A stretch of DNA of 64,000 nucleotides from Sphingomonadales bacterium (lineage in GTDB: Bacteria; Pseudomonadota; Alphaproteobacteria; Sphingomonadales; Sphingomonadaceae): contig JAIXWO010000022.1 of NCBI GenBank assembly GCA_027491235.1, positions 718,102-782,101 of the forward strand. The letters are read 5' to 3'. The position numbers were made by a program, and so were the translations under genes. The notes beneath the pieces are model-generated. The model was not told the DNA's origin and searched no databases. It saw only the letters and a program-made list of their open reading frames with translations. Of this stretch, positions 32,220 through 40,927 are shown piece by piece. The stretch's first letter is position 1. The number at the start of each line of letters is the position of its first letter.

Positions 32220-33549
32220 GGGTCAGCCCTTCAAAGAAGCGAGTATCAACACCACCCGCCTGAAAACGTGGGTCGCGAACGATGGCACGGTGCAGGTCCG
32301 CAGTGGTCGAAATGCCGTCAATGCTCAGCACATCGAGGGCCGCCGTCAGACGTGCCACGGCCTCTTCTCGCGTCGCGCCGCGTACAATCAGTTTGCCCAA
32401 CAGAGAGTCATAAAATGGCGGAACCACGCCACCGCGCGGCATATGGGTGTCGACCCGAACACCGGCACCTGTGGGCCAAGCCGCGTGCGTGGCTGTTCCC
32501 GGAGACGGACGGAAATCATTCGCCCAACTTTCCGCATTGATGCGCACCTCAATGGCGTGACCGTCCGCCTGCACCATGTCCTGCGTGAGCGTGAGCCGGT
32601 TTCCATCGGCAATAAGCAGTTGCTGCTCCACCAGATCGACCCCGGTAATTTCTTCGGTCACCGGATGCTCGACCTGAATGCGCGCATTCATTTCTAGGAA
32701 GAAGAAATCAAAGGTCTCGGCATCAACGAGGAACTCTACGGTCCCTGCCCCGCGATAATTGAGATGGCGTGCTAGATTGACCGCCGCCGTCTCAATCGCC
32801 GTGCGCTTGTCATCGGGGATCATCGGCGCCGGGGCTTCCTCCACCAGCTTTTGAAAGCGGCGCTGGATGGAGCAGTCGCGCGTCCCGAGATGAATAGCCG
32901 TTTCGCCATCCCCCAGCACCTGAACCTCAACGTGGCGTCCTGAAGCGATAAACCGTTCCACATAGATGCGCGGATCCCCAAAGGAGGCCTGCGCCTCTGC
33001 CATTGCCATATCGATGGAGGCTTCCAGATCTTCCACGCGATCAACGCGCTTCATGCCCTTACCGCCGCCGCCAGAAACGGCCTTCAGCAGAACGGGAAAG
33101 CCTGTCGCGTTGGCGCGCTCCAGCGCCTGTGCCTTGTCTGCCGCTTCACCTCCGGGAACGACCGGCAAACCGGCCTCAATCCCAACCTTGCGGGCCATCA
33201 GCTTGTCACCCATGGCCTCAAGGCTCGAAACCTCAGGCCCGACGAAGATGATACCAGCCGCCGCCGCTGCCCGCGCAAAAGCAGCATTTTCGGAGAGGAA
33301 CCCATAGCCGGGATGGATGGCGTCAGCACGTGCCGCCTTCGCTGCCGCTATCACAGCATCGACCGAAAGATAGGATTGCGGGGACGGGCTTGGCCCAACA
33401 CACACAACCTCATCCGCGTCGCGTGCGGGCCAGCTAGAAAAGTCTGCCTCAGACGCGCCCAAAATGCTCGTCATGCCAAGCCGACGCGCGGTCCGGATGA
33501 CGCGGAAGGCAATCTCTCCGCGATTGGCGATGAACAGTCTGCGGATCAT
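32212..33549 (-). CDS. Biotin carboxylase subunit
   Basis: A 445-residue ATP-grasp biotin carboxylase. It opens IRRLFIANRGEIAFRVIRT, has the glycine loop GGGGKGMKRV, the catalytic EMNARIQVEHPVTE and the C-terminal biotin carboxylase domain. It carboxylates the biotin carried by the small protein encoded next to it. It looks like AccC but is separate from any acetyl-CoA carboxylase gene, and its position between the carrier protein and the carboxyltransferase gene (overlap 8 bases) shows it belongs to a dedicated three-subunit carboxylase. Confidence 0.9.
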   Translation of the reverse strand: MIRRLFIANRGEIAFRVIRTARRLGMTSILGASEADFSSWPARDADEVVCVGPSPSPQSYLSVDAVIAAAKAARADAIHPGYGFLSENAAFARAAAAAGIIFVGPEVSSLEAMGDKLMARKVGIEAGLPVVPGGEAADKAQALERANATGFPVLLKAVSGGGGKGMKRVDRVEDLEASIDMAMAEAQASFGDPRIYVERFIASGRHVEVQVLGDGETAIHLGTRDCSIQRRFQKLVEEAPAPMIPDDKRTAIETAAVNLARHLNYRGAGTVEFLVDAETFDFFFLEMNARIQVEHPVTEEITGVDLVEQQLLIADGNRLTLTQDMVQADGHAIEVRINAESWANDFRPSPGTATHAAWPTGAGVRVDTHMPRGGVVPPFYDSLLGKLIVRGATREEAVARLTAALDVLSIDGISTTADLHRAIVRDPRFQAGGVDTRFFEGLTHG

Positions 33550-33551
33550 GA

Positions 33552-34013
33552 TCAGGCCGGCTGGATATGCATCAGGATAGCGCCACTATCGACCATCGTC
33601 GCATTATCCACACGGACATCGACGACGCGACCCGCGCAACCTGCATGAACGGGGTTCATCAGCTTCATTGTTTCAATGATGCCTATAACACTATCGGGAC
33701 CGACAACATCCCCAACCGCGACAAAGGGCGGTGCTCCCGGTTGCGGCGCGTGATAGAATGTGCCCGGCAAAGGCGCTGCAACGCCTTCCAGTCCTTCGGG
33801 GACAACAGCCACAGTGCTGACACTGACAGTAGCCGCGACAGCAACTTCCGCCCCTTCGTCCAACGACCATTCCTGCGACCAGCCTTCGCCTGACCGTTCA
33901 AAACGCAACCGGAAGCGGCTTGTCCGGATATCAAGCCGGTCATAGCTGGACCCATCAAGGATGGTCGCGATCTCGTTCACATCTTCTGAGGAAAGCGGCA
34001 GTTCAACGCTCAT
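33552..34013 (-). CDS. Biotin carboxyl carrier protein
   Basis: A 153-residue carrier protein with an AccB-like N-terminal region and a C-terminal biotinyl domain. The biotinylated residue is Lys117 in IETMKLMNPV (consensus EAMKM). A Pro-rich thumb-like insertion (APLPGTFYHAPQPGAPPF) precedes it, as in AccB. ATG 34013 overlaps the stop of the UPF0261 gene (ATGA), and the stop is 2 bases from biotin carboxylase, so expression is tightly coupled. Confidence 0.88.
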   Translation of the reverse strand: MSVELPLSSEDVNEIATILDGSSYDRLDIRTSRFRLRFERSGEGWSQEWSLDEGAEVAVAATVSVSTVAVVPEGLEGVAAPLPGTFYHAPQPGAPPFVAVGDVVGPDSVIGIIETMKLMNPVHAGCAGRVVDVRVDNATMVDSGAILMHIQPA

Positions 34014-35221
34014 TTTGCCAGAAGCTCCCGCGCCTTGGCGATGATGACATCGGCAAAGGCATCGTCATTGAAATGCGCGTCAATCGTGCGGAATTCGACA
34101 TTGCCTGGCATCACGGACTTTGCATAATCGGCAAATGGTCCAGGAATGCTCGGATCATGAATGTGGCCGTAGGGGCTATCGTGGTTGGAGAATCCCTTCA
34201 GCGGGACGAAGAAGCTGACTGGCCCTTTGGCATCTGCAAACATAGCCGCCAGATGGTCGGCCATAGGCTTCAAATCTTCGAGGTCTGTGCGGACAGCCGT
34301 CAATGCCGGGTTGTGAATATGATATTTCTTGCCCGGAAACTGGACCTCGGCAACCTCAATCGGGCCGGAGATGATGAAGTCCGAGTTGCCTGGCGCGAAA
34401 ACGACTGGAATACCTCGACCAATCGCCGCCTTGCCGCGATCAGGCCCAGAATCCGCAAGCCCGCCATGGATGTGGTCGAGGATTTCCGTCAGCGAAAGAT
34501 CGAGAACAAGCGCCACGTCACGCTCTGCAGCAATCCCGTCCAATGTTGGGCCGCCAGCGCCTGAGGAGTGGAACACCATGACTTCACAGCCATCCGATTC
34601 CAGAGCCTCGCGGATCGGCTTCACGCTCTTTTCCGTCGTGCCTAGCGTCGTAATGAGGACCAGCGGGCGCGTCGAAGCGGCAACGGGCGTATAACCCTTT
34701 GCCATACCGGCCACTGCCAGAGCCGCATTCCGATAAACCTCACCGCTAATCGAGTTAATGCCGGACACATCGGTGACAGCGTTCATGATCGCGATGTCTT
34801 TCACCCCAAGATACGGCTTGGTGAAGCCGGAGGCCATGGTGGAGACGATCAATTTGGGGAGGCCATAAGGCAGCGCTTGCATGACGGAACCCGCGAGCCC
34901 TGTGCCCATGGAGCCGCCGATTGACAAAACGCCCGACAATCCCTGCGCCTCATGCGCCGCAAGCGCACATTTAACGGCGCCTTCGGTCATCACAGCCTGA
35001 CACTTGCCCTCATGACCGAGTGCGCGGACATCTTCAATGGTATGGCCAGCAGCACCCGCCACGTCTTCAGGTGAAATCTCAGCCCCGCCAACGGTGCGCC
35101 GGATGCTCGGGTCAAGGTGGATGACCGAGCAGCCTGCCCCTTCCAGAATCTGACGCACATAATGCGCCTCCTGCTCCTTCGTATCCTGCGTGATGATCAA
35201 CAAGACATTAGGACCTGACAT
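34010..35221 (-). CDS. Tm-1-like ATP-binding (UPF0261) protein
   Basis: A 403-residue member of the UPF0261/Tm-1-like family, with an N-terminal ATP-binding half (VLLIITQDTKEQEAHYVRQI, GVLSIGGSMGTGLAGSVMQAL) and a C-terminal half with VLITTLGTTEKSVKPIREAL and FHSSGAGGPTLD. The plant Tm-1 relative binds ATP; bacterial members have no settled reaction. It is the first gene of the carboxylase operon. Because the carboxylation of hydroxyacetophenones requires prior phosphorylation and no PEP-synthase-like kinase is in the window, this ATP-binding protein is a candidate activator, but that is speculation. Confidence 0.82.
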   Translation of the reverse strand: MSGPNVLLIITQDTKEQEAHYVRQILEGAGCSVIHLDPSIRRTVGGAEISPEDVAGAAGHTIEDVRALGHEGKCQAVMTEGAVKCALAAHEAQGLSGVLSIGGSMGTGLAGSVMQALPYGLPKLIVSTMASGFTKPYLGVKDIAIMNAVTDVSGINSISGEVYRNAALAVAGMAKGYTPVAASTRPLVLITTLGTTEKSVKPIREALESDGCEVMVFHSSGAGGPTLDGIAAERDVALVLDLSLTEILDHIHGGLADSGPDRGKAAIGRGIPVVFAPGNSDFIISGPIEVAEVQFPGKKYHIHNPALTAVRTDLEDLKPMADHLAAMFADAKGPVSFFVPLKGFSNHDSPYGHIHDPSIPGPFADYAKSVMPGNVEFRTIDAHFNDDAFADVIIAKARELLAK

Positions 35222-35325
35222 GGTTCCGCTTTCCTCTCCGTTATGGGCCGCGATGTTTCACATTCGTGCACGATTGCCTAATCAAATTCGAGCGGCTAAT
35301 TGCACCGCGTGAAACAGGTTTTGCC
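35222..35325. promoter_or_regulatory. Divergent control region, carboxylase operon / IclR gene
   Basis: This 104-base gap must hold both promoters and the probable IclR operator. It contains TGTTTCAC (35254-35261) and its exact reverse complement GTGAAACA (35309-35316) 47 bases apart, and the palindrome CGTGCACG (35265-35272). Which, if any, IclR binds is not known. Confidence 0.35.
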
Positions 35326-36120
35326 ATGATCGATCGGAAGGTCAAATCAATCCGCGCCTTGGAACGCGGGATCGACGTCTTGCTTGAAGTGCAAAAGAGC
35401 GGCGGCATCAGCCTGCACGAGCTCCATTTGCGCCTTGGGTTGGCGAAGGCCACGCTTTTGCGTTTGCTTGTCACGCTCTCATCGCGCGGTCTCGTCTGGC
35501 AGCGCCTTGCCGATGGCGCCTATCTGTCGACGGCGCTGGCTGCACCGAGTTCCCGATCAGATGTGACCGATCGGCTGGCTGAGATCGCCTCACCCTTTAT
35601 GGTCGAGTTGAGTGAGCGTGTCGTTTGGCCGTCTATCCTTGCTGTCCCCCGTATGGACCATGTCGAAATCATTGAAACAAATAGCCCACTTGCCCGCTTT
35701 GATGCCGCTATTCTGGGGCCTGTCGGGGTCAAACTAAGTTATTTGCACACCGCAACGGGACGGGCATATCTGTCCGCCTGCGACGCCCGGGAGCGCGAGG
35801 CGATCATCGTTCGCCTGCAGCCGGAAACGGCGACGCCAGACGAGCGCGAGTTGCTCGACAACATCATCGCAGAGACCCGCACGCGCGGCTATTCGATGCG
35901 GGAACCACATCATCCCTGGCAGGATCGCGGCAAACAAATGGTGCTACGCGATGGCAAGACGTCCATTGCCGTCGCCATTATGGCCAACGGCCACGCAATA
36001 GCCGCGCTCAATGTCACTTGGCCGAGCAAACGCGTCCGTGTCGAAGACGTGGTCTCCCGTCATCTGGAAACGCTTAAGGGGATCGCTGATCGCATTGGCC
36101 AAGCCGTAGAGGCCAACTAG
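35326..36120 (+). CDS. IclR-family transcriptional regulator
   Basis: A 264-residue regulator. The N-terminal winged helix-turn-helix covers about residues 5-65 (IRALERGIDVLLEVQ, LHLRLGLAKATLLRLLVTL). The C-terminal IclR effector domain follows (LGPVGVKLSYLHTATGRAYLS, IIAETRTRGYSMREP). IclR proteins with this architecture often govern aromatic catabolism and respond to an aromatic acid. It lies divergent to the carboxylase operon, its likely target. ATG 35326 is taken as start, with AGG eight bases upstream; an in-frame GTG exists at 35266. Confidence 0.87.
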   Translation: MIDRKVKSIRALERGIDVLLEVQKSGGISLHELHLRLGLAKATLLRLLVTLSSRGLVWQRLADGAYLSTALAAPSSRSDVTDRLAEIASPFMVELSERVVWPSILAVPRMDHVEIIETNSPLARFDAAILGPVGVKLSYLHTATGRAYLSACDAREREAIIVRLQPETATPDERELLDNIIAETRTRGYSMREPHHPWQDRGKQMVLRDGKTSIAVAIMANGHAIAALNVTWPSKRVRVEDVVSRHLETLKGIADRIGQAVEAN

Positions 36121-36216
36121 CCAGATTTCATCAAACGAAATCAAATTCTCTTGCTTTGAACGGAGCGAACTCGCACCGATTGCGCCGAGCAACTTTTGTC
36201 GAATGAGGAGATCGAA

Positions 36217-37233
36217 ATGAAGGCGTGGGTTTTGAGTGCGGGCGCATCCTCACTGGATGATTTGCATTTGGTTGAGCGGGAGACGCCGACGCCCGACGCA
36301 GGCCAAGTCCTCATTCGCGTCCGTGCCTGCTCCATCAATTTCCGGGATCAATTGATCCCACAGGGCCTTTATGCGGGGGGCAAGGCCTCTAAGGATGTCA
36401 TTTTGCTGTCCGACGGTGCCGGCGAAGTTGTAAGCGTAGGCGCTGGCGTAACCCGCTTTAAAGCTGGCGACCGTGTCGCCGGAACATTCTTTCAGAATTG
36501 GGATGATGGCCCGCCAACCGCGGCGGTCGGTCAGGCCTTAGGCGCGGCGCCCATTGACGGGATGCTGGCGGAATATGTCGTGCTTCCAGAGGTCGGCGTG
36601 GTGCATATCGCAAAGACGCTAAGCTTTGAGGAAGCCGCCACCCTTCCCTGTGCGGGTGTCACCGCTTGGAACGCGCTGATGGAAGGCCCCCAGCCAACCA
36701 AGGCTGGCGATAGCGTTCTTGTTCTTGGGACGGGCGGCGTCTCTCTACTCGCGCTTCAAATTGCAAAGGCGGCTGGGGCGACAGTTGTCGCAACGTCATC
36801 GTCTGATGACAAAATGGCCCGCGCATCGGCGCTCGGCGCAGATCACACCATCAACTACCGCACCACAGCCAATTGGGGTGCGGAGGCAGTTCGGCTCAAC
36901 GGCGGCAAGGGCATCAGCCATGTCGTCGAAGTCGGTGGCGCGGGTACGCTCGCGCAATCAATACAGGCGGTTGCCGTTGGTGGCGAAGTGTCTCTCATCG
37001 GCGTTCTGACGCGTGAGGGAGACACCTCCCCTCGTGGCCTCATGTTCAAATGGGCCAGCATGCGCGGGATTTTCGTGGGCTCGCGTGGCATGGCCGATCG
37101 GCTGAATGCGTTCATTGATGCGCACAAAATCAAGCCGGTGGTGGATCGGACGTTTGCTATGGAAGATGCCAAGGCCGCCTTCTCCTATCAGTCTTCACCC
37201 GAACTGTTTGGAAAGACGGTGATCACGCTCTGA
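36217..37233 (+). CDS. NAD(P)-dependent MDR alcohol dehydrogenase / quinone oxidoreductase
   Basis: A 338-residue medium-chain dehydrogenase/reductase. The GroES-like domain lacks the Cys/His zinc ligands of classical alcohol dehydrogenases, so it belongs to the zinc-free quinone-oxidoreductase group. The nucleotide motif is LVLGTGGVSLLALQIAKAAGA, near residue 165. It likely reduces an alpha,beta-unsaturated or quinonoid aromatic. ATG 36217 has GAGGAG at ideal distance. First gene of a three-gene coupled operon (TGATG with the hydrolase). Confidence 0.82.
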   Translation: MKAWVLSAGASSLDDLHLVERETPTPDAGQVLIRVRACSINFRDQLIPQGLYAGGKASKDVILLSDGAGEVVSVGAGVTRFKAGDRVAGTFFQNWDDGPPTAAVGQALGAAPIDGMLAEYVVLPEVGVVHIAKTLSFEEAATLPCAGVTAWNALMEGPQPTKAGDSVLVLGTGGVSLLALQIAKAAGATVVATSSSDDKMARASALGADHTINYRTTANWGAEAVRLNGGKGISHVVEVGGAGTLAQSIQAVAVGGEVSLIGVLTREGDTSPRGLMFKWASMRGIFVGSRGMADRLNAFIDAHKIKPVVDRTFAMEDAKAAFSYQSSPELFGKTVITL

Positions 37234-37967
37234 TGGCGACGTTCATTCTTATCCACGGAGCTTGGCATGGCGGTTGGAGCTTTGAGCTGATCCAGCCCAT
37301 GCTTGAGGCTGAAGGCCACACTGTCATCGCACCGGACCTGCCGGGTATGGGCGGGACCGACGAGGAACTCGCCGCGGCCACCCTCGCCAACTGGGCGGAT
37401 TATGTGTCGGAACTTTGCATTTCGGCCGCGAAGCCCGTCATCCTATGCGGACATAGCCGCGGCGGACTGGTGCTGAGCGAAACGGCGGAGCGCATCCCCA
37501 AAGACATCGCCGCTCTCGTCTATATTTGCGCCATGATGCTGCCATCCGGTATGTCGCGGGAGCAATGGCGGGACCGCGCAGAACCCAATCCCGCCTTTCG
37601 GGCACTCGTCCAACCCCATCCATCAGGCATTGCCACAATCATTGATCGCAGCCACGCGGCACCTGTGTTCGCGCAGCTTTCTCCGCCCGATCTGGTTGAG
37701 AAGGCTTTTGACCGCCTCATGGCCGAGCCAGACCAACCCCGGTTGACAGAGCTAAACTTGTCTCAGGCGCGCTATGGCTCTGTTCCGCGGCATTACATTG
37801 AGTGCGTGCACGACAAGACCATTCCCATCAGCGATCAACGCATGATGCAGGACCTACAGCCCTGCCTCTCCGTCACATCGCTTGATGCGGACCATAGCCC
37901 TTTCCTGTCCCGTCCGCGTGAATTGGCGGACGCCCTCCTTAAGATCGCAGCGGAGATCGATGCATGA
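37233..37967 (+). CDS. Alpha/beta hydrolase (esterase-like)
   Basis: A 244-residue alpha/beta hydrolase of the plant methyl-salicylate/hydroxynitrile-lyase-like type. The oxyanion motif is IHGAWHGGWSF, the nucleophile Ser75 is in CGHSRGGLV, and the catalytic His is in DADHSPFLSRP near the C-terminus. Start and stop overlap both neighbours (TGATG and ATGA), so it is translated with the dehydrogenase and the VOC gene. A second, related hydrolase is at 50854-51522. Confidence 0.83.
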   Translation: MATFILIHGAWHGGWSFELIQPMLEAEGHTVIAPDLPGMGGTDEELAAATLANWADYVSELCISAAKPVILCGHSRGGLVLSETAERIPKDIAALVYICAMMLPSGMSREQWRDRAEPNPAFRALVQPHPSGIATIIDRSHAAPVFAQLSPPDLVEKAFDRLMAEPDQPRLTELNLSQARYGSVPRHYIECVHDKTIPISDQRMMQDLQPCLSVTSLDADHSPFLSRPRELADALLKIAAEIDA

Positions 37968-38503
37968 TTAAATTCGGTTTCGGACAGGATATCGGCCGCA
38001 TCATTCAAACCGCTTATGTGGTGAAGGATATTCACGCAGCTATCGACTGGTGGGTATCGTCGGCGCAGACGGGCCCATGGTTCCTCCTCGATCATTTTCT
38101 GGCCGAAGACCATGTCTACCGCGGCCAGAAGTCGACGGCCGACGTCGCAATAGCCATGGGCTTTGCAGGCTCCATGTGTATCGAACTGATCCAGCCGCTC
38201 GATGACCACCCATCGGTGTACAAGGAAACAATTGATCAGCGCGGCTACGGATTTCACCATGTTGGACTCGCCGTCACCGACGTTGACGCGGAGATCGCCG
38301 CCTATCGGGCCAAGGGCTATGAGGTTGCCTTCCGCGCCGGCGTGCCGACGGGCGGCGCCGTTGCCTATCTCGACAATGGCGTGAATGATCCCGGTTTTCT
38401 GGAACTTATTCCCGCAACACAAGGCATGGACGAAGTCTTCACACGCTTTTGGGCCGCATCGCAAAACTGGGACGGCCGCGATCCCGTTCGTCCGTTCGGC
38501 TAA
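37964..38503 (+). CDS. VOC/glyoxalase-superfamily protein
   Basis: A 179-residue protein with two betaalphabetabetabeta-type modules: a first with IGRIIQTAYVVKDIHAAIDWW and a second with GYGFHHVGLAVTDVDAEIAAY ending in DPGFLELIPAT, in which Glu and the preceding His could bind a metal. VOC proteins include extradiol dioxygenases, isomerases and glyoxalases. The reaction cannot be assigned. It is the third gene of the operon (ATGA overlap). Confidence 0.75.
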   Translation: MIKFGFGQDIGRIIQTAYVVKDIHAAIDWWVSSAQTGPWFLLDHFLAEDHVYRGQKSTADVAIAMGFAGSMCIELIQPLDDHPSVYKETIDQRGYGFHHVGLAVTDVDAEIAAYRAKGYEVAFRAGVPTGGAVAYLDNGVNDPGFLELIPATQGMDEVFTRFWAASQNWDGRDPVRPFG

Positions 38504-38540
38504 AAGCCATTGCAATTCTTGAAATAATCTGTTTGCTTTA

Positions 38541-38551
38541 CATACAAATGA
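38541..38551 (+). promoter_or_regulatory. CATACAAATGA motif upstream of an MFS gene
   Basis: CATACAAATGA lies 40 bases before the MFS start. The same motif with one change, CATACAAATCA, is found on the minus strand at 53127-53137, 21 bases before the CoA-ligase start. It may be a shared operator half-site. Confidence 0.25.
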
Positions 38552-38591
38552 CCTCCGCCCAAAAACAGGAGGCATGACAGGAGAGACCCGA

Positions 38592-39833
38592 ATGACACGA
38601 ACCCGCCGGTCCGGCGCCTATCAGGCCTTCTTGGTTGGCATTCTAAGTCTCAATTTCGGCATCCTGTTTTTTGATAGGAACGCGCTCAACTTCCTGATGC
38701 CTTTCGTCCAGCCGGACCTGCAACTCAGTGACACGCAGGTGGGCATGTTGTCGTCCGGACTTTCTTTGACATGGGCCATCGCCGGATTTCTGGTCGGCCG
38801 CATTTCCGATAAGCTTGGATCGCGCAAACCAGTCATCGTTGTCGCAACGATCGCATTTTGCCTTTGCTCCTTCGTTTCCGGGCTCGCGACGTCCTTCTTC
38901 ATGCTGCTTGGTGCGCGCCTCCTGATGGGCGCTGCTGAAGGCGGCGTGATGCCCGTCAGCCATTCAATCATTGCGGCCGAAGTGGACGAAGACAAACGTG
39001 GACTTGCGATGGGTGTCGGCCAGAACCTTGGATCAAATGTTCTTGGCTCTGCAGCCGCGCCCCTCATCCTTATTCCGGTCGCCCTGGCTTATGGCTGGCG
39101 CGATGCATTCTTTCTGGCAGCAGCGCCTGGCCTGATCAGCGCCGCCATTATCTGGTTCTTCGTTAAAGAGCCGGCGCGGGAAACCTTTCAGGCAGGCGAC
39201 GCTCCCAAAGCAACGATGAAGGAAGCCTTTGCAGATCGAAACGTGCAGCTCTGCTCGGTCATCTCCGTGCTGCTGGTGTCTTATCTGGTCTGCTGCTGGG
39301 CGTTCATGCCGCTCTACCTGACCAATGACCGCGGCTTTGATCCAGACACGACGAAGTGGCTAATGGCCACGCTCGGCATTTCAGCGGGTATCGGAAGCTT
39401 TGCGGTGGCGGCACTCTCCGATCATATCGGGCGCAAAGCGTCGATTGTCGGCTTCTCATTGCTGGGTGTCATTCTCCCGCTCGGCGCGATGTTCTTCACA
39501 GGGAGCACATGGGTGCTGGCCGCGATCTTCTTCTTTGGCTGGGCGCTCAATGGCGTGTTCCCTATCTTTATGGCGACCATCCCGTCCGAGTCGGTCGATC
39601 CGCGCCTTACGGCATCTCTGACCGGCATCGTCATGGGCATTGGCGAGGTTTTGGGAGGCGTGCTGAGCCCCTTCGCAGCAGGCATGTTGTCCGACGTGTA
39701 TGGCCGATCCGCCGTCATGTGGTTGATGCTTGGCCTAACAATCCTTGCCGCCATCGTTGGCCTTGGCCTTCGGGAAACAGCGCCCCGGGTGCTTGCGCGC
39801 CGGAAACAGGCTGGGTCGCCCGCAATTGCATGA
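38592..39833 (+). CDS. MFS transporter, probable aromatic-acid uptake
   Basis: A 413-residue major facilitator with twelve predicted helices and the loop motifs GRISDKLGSRKPV (loop 2-3) and SDHIGRKASIVG (loop 8-9). It resembles the ACS/anion:cation symporter group used for organic and aromatic acids. ATG 38592 is chosen since AGGAG lies eight bases before it; the ATG at 38574 has AGGAGG only one base away. It sits between the VOC gene and an AraC regulator. Confidence 0.83.
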   Translation: MTRTRRSGAYQAFLVGILSLNFGILFFDRNALNFLMPFVQPDLQLSDTQVGMLSSGLSLTWAIAGFLVGRISDKLGSRKPVIVVATIAFCLCSFVSGLATSFFMLLGARLLMGAAEGGVMPVSHSIIAAEVDEDKRGLAMGVGQNLGSNVLGSAAAPLILIPVALAYGWRDAFFLAAAPGLISAAIIWFFVKEPARETFQAGDAPKATMKEAFADRNVQLCSVISVLLVSYLVCCWAFMPLYLTNDRGFDPDTTKWLMATLGISAGIGSFAVAALSDHIGRKASIVGFSLLGVILPLGAMFFTGSTWVLAAIFFFGWALNGVFPIFMATIPSESVDPRLTASLTGIVMGIGEVLGGVLSPFAAGMLSDVYGRSAVMWLMLGLTILAAIVGLGLRETAPRVLARRKQAGSPAIA

Positions 39834-39869
39834 TCTCCGCAAAGTCTTGAACCCTTCTAGGAGGATCAC

Positions 39870-40802
39870 ATGAGCCTGATTGAGCGATTTGCCACAGACA
39901 GCGTTTCTCCTCCCGAAAGACTGGATTTCTGGAATCGCGTAACAAGCGAAACCTTTTCCGGCCTTGCCATTGATTCAACCTCAGATAACTTTTCCGCCAA
40001 TATGTCGCGTTGGCAATTGGGTGATCTCACCATGATCCGCCCTGTTTCTCAGCAGGCCCGGGTTCAACGCTGGAAAGACGGCGTGATCGAACGCCCAGAT
40101 CGGATCATCTTCCACCTGCAGCACAGGGGCCATTCACTCAACGGCCAGTGGCAGCGTGAGGCGGAACTGGCGTCAGGTGATCTCACATTGTGCTATGCGG
40201 CAGACGCCTATTACACCGACCTGTCGGATCGCAATGAAATGCTGGTTGTGGAGATGTCGCGCGCGGCCCTTTCTTCGCGGCTCCCCAGCATTGAAGATCA
40301 TCTGTGTCGAACGATCGCAGGCTCGGCACCGGGAACGCGGCTCGTCCATGATTTTCTCCTGTCGTTGTGGGAACAAGGGGACCAGAGCAACGCCGACCCG
40401 GATTGGCAGGAGGGCATCGCCAACGTCTTCCTCGATCTTCTCGCAATTGCGGTGAAAGGCTCAGGCTCATCCTTGGTCACCCCGAAAGGAACGCGCGATA
40501 GGGTGATGTCCCTGATCGAGGCGTCATTGAGCGACCCGGAACTCAAAACGGGTATGATCGCTTCAGAACTGGGCGTTTCATTGCGCACCGTGCAAAATGT
40601 TTTTGCGGCAATGGGCACAACCCCAAGCGCCTATATTCTCGACCGCAGGCTTCAAAAAGCTGCGGAAAAACTGGGATTGGACCGAAGCCACAGCATCACT
40701 GATGTCGCCTATGCCACTGGTTTCAATGACAGTGCATATTTCACTAGGTGTTTTCGCCAAAGATTCGGCACGACACCGCGGCATTGGAGAGACCATAACT
40801 GA
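39870..40802 (+). CDS. AraC-family regulator (FeaR-like)
   Basis: A 310-residue activator with an N-terminal cupin-like effector domain (about residues 1-190) of the AraC-binding-like type found in FeaR and related aromatic regulators, and a C-terminal pair of helix-turn-helices (about 205-308) including FAAMGTTPSAYILDRRLQKA and DVAYATGFNDSAYFTRCFRQRFG. A candidate operator with 21-base-spaced direct repeats starts 8 bases past its stop, in front of the TonB receptor gene. Confidence 0.87.
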   Translation: MSLIERFATDSVSPPERLDFWNRVTSETFSGLAIDSTSDNFSANMSRWQLGDLTMIRPVSQQARVQRWKDGVIERPDRIIFHLQHRGHSLNGQWQREAELASGDLTLCYAADAYYTDLSDRNEMLVVEMSRAALSSRLPSIEDHLCRTIAGSAPGTRLVHDFLLSLWEQGDQSNADPDWQEGIANVFLDLLAIAVKGSGSSLVTPKGTRDRVMSLIEASLSDPELKTGMIASELGVSLRTVQNVFAAMGTTPSAYILDRRLQKAAEKLGLDRSHSITDVAYATGFNDSAYFTRCFRQRFGTTPRHWRDHN

Positions 40803-40809
40803 TTTGCTT

Positions 40810-40839
40810 CGCGTGAGTCCTAACTGGATGCGCGTGAGT
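40810..40839 (+). promoter_or_regulatory. Direct repeats 21 bases apart, candidate AraC operator
   Basis: CGCGTGAGT occurs at 40810-40818 and again at 40831-40839, exactly 21 bases or two helical turns apart. This spacing is typical of sites bound by AraC-type dimers. It is followed by AAGACCGG (40842-40849) and its reverse complement CCGGTCTT (40871-40878). Confidence 0.5.
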
Positions 40840-40927
40840 GCAAGACCGGTTTAGGCAATCGTCGCATACTCCGGTCTTCGAAACTGTCGGAATTATATCG
40901 GCAGGTTATTCAGGAAGGGGATTTGCC

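Noticed and set aside
38551-38575. CCTCC ... GGAGG pair before the MFS gene as a riboswitch or SD-sequestering hairpin
   Set aside because: Only five pairs, and the better ribosome site for the chosen start lies downstream of it.
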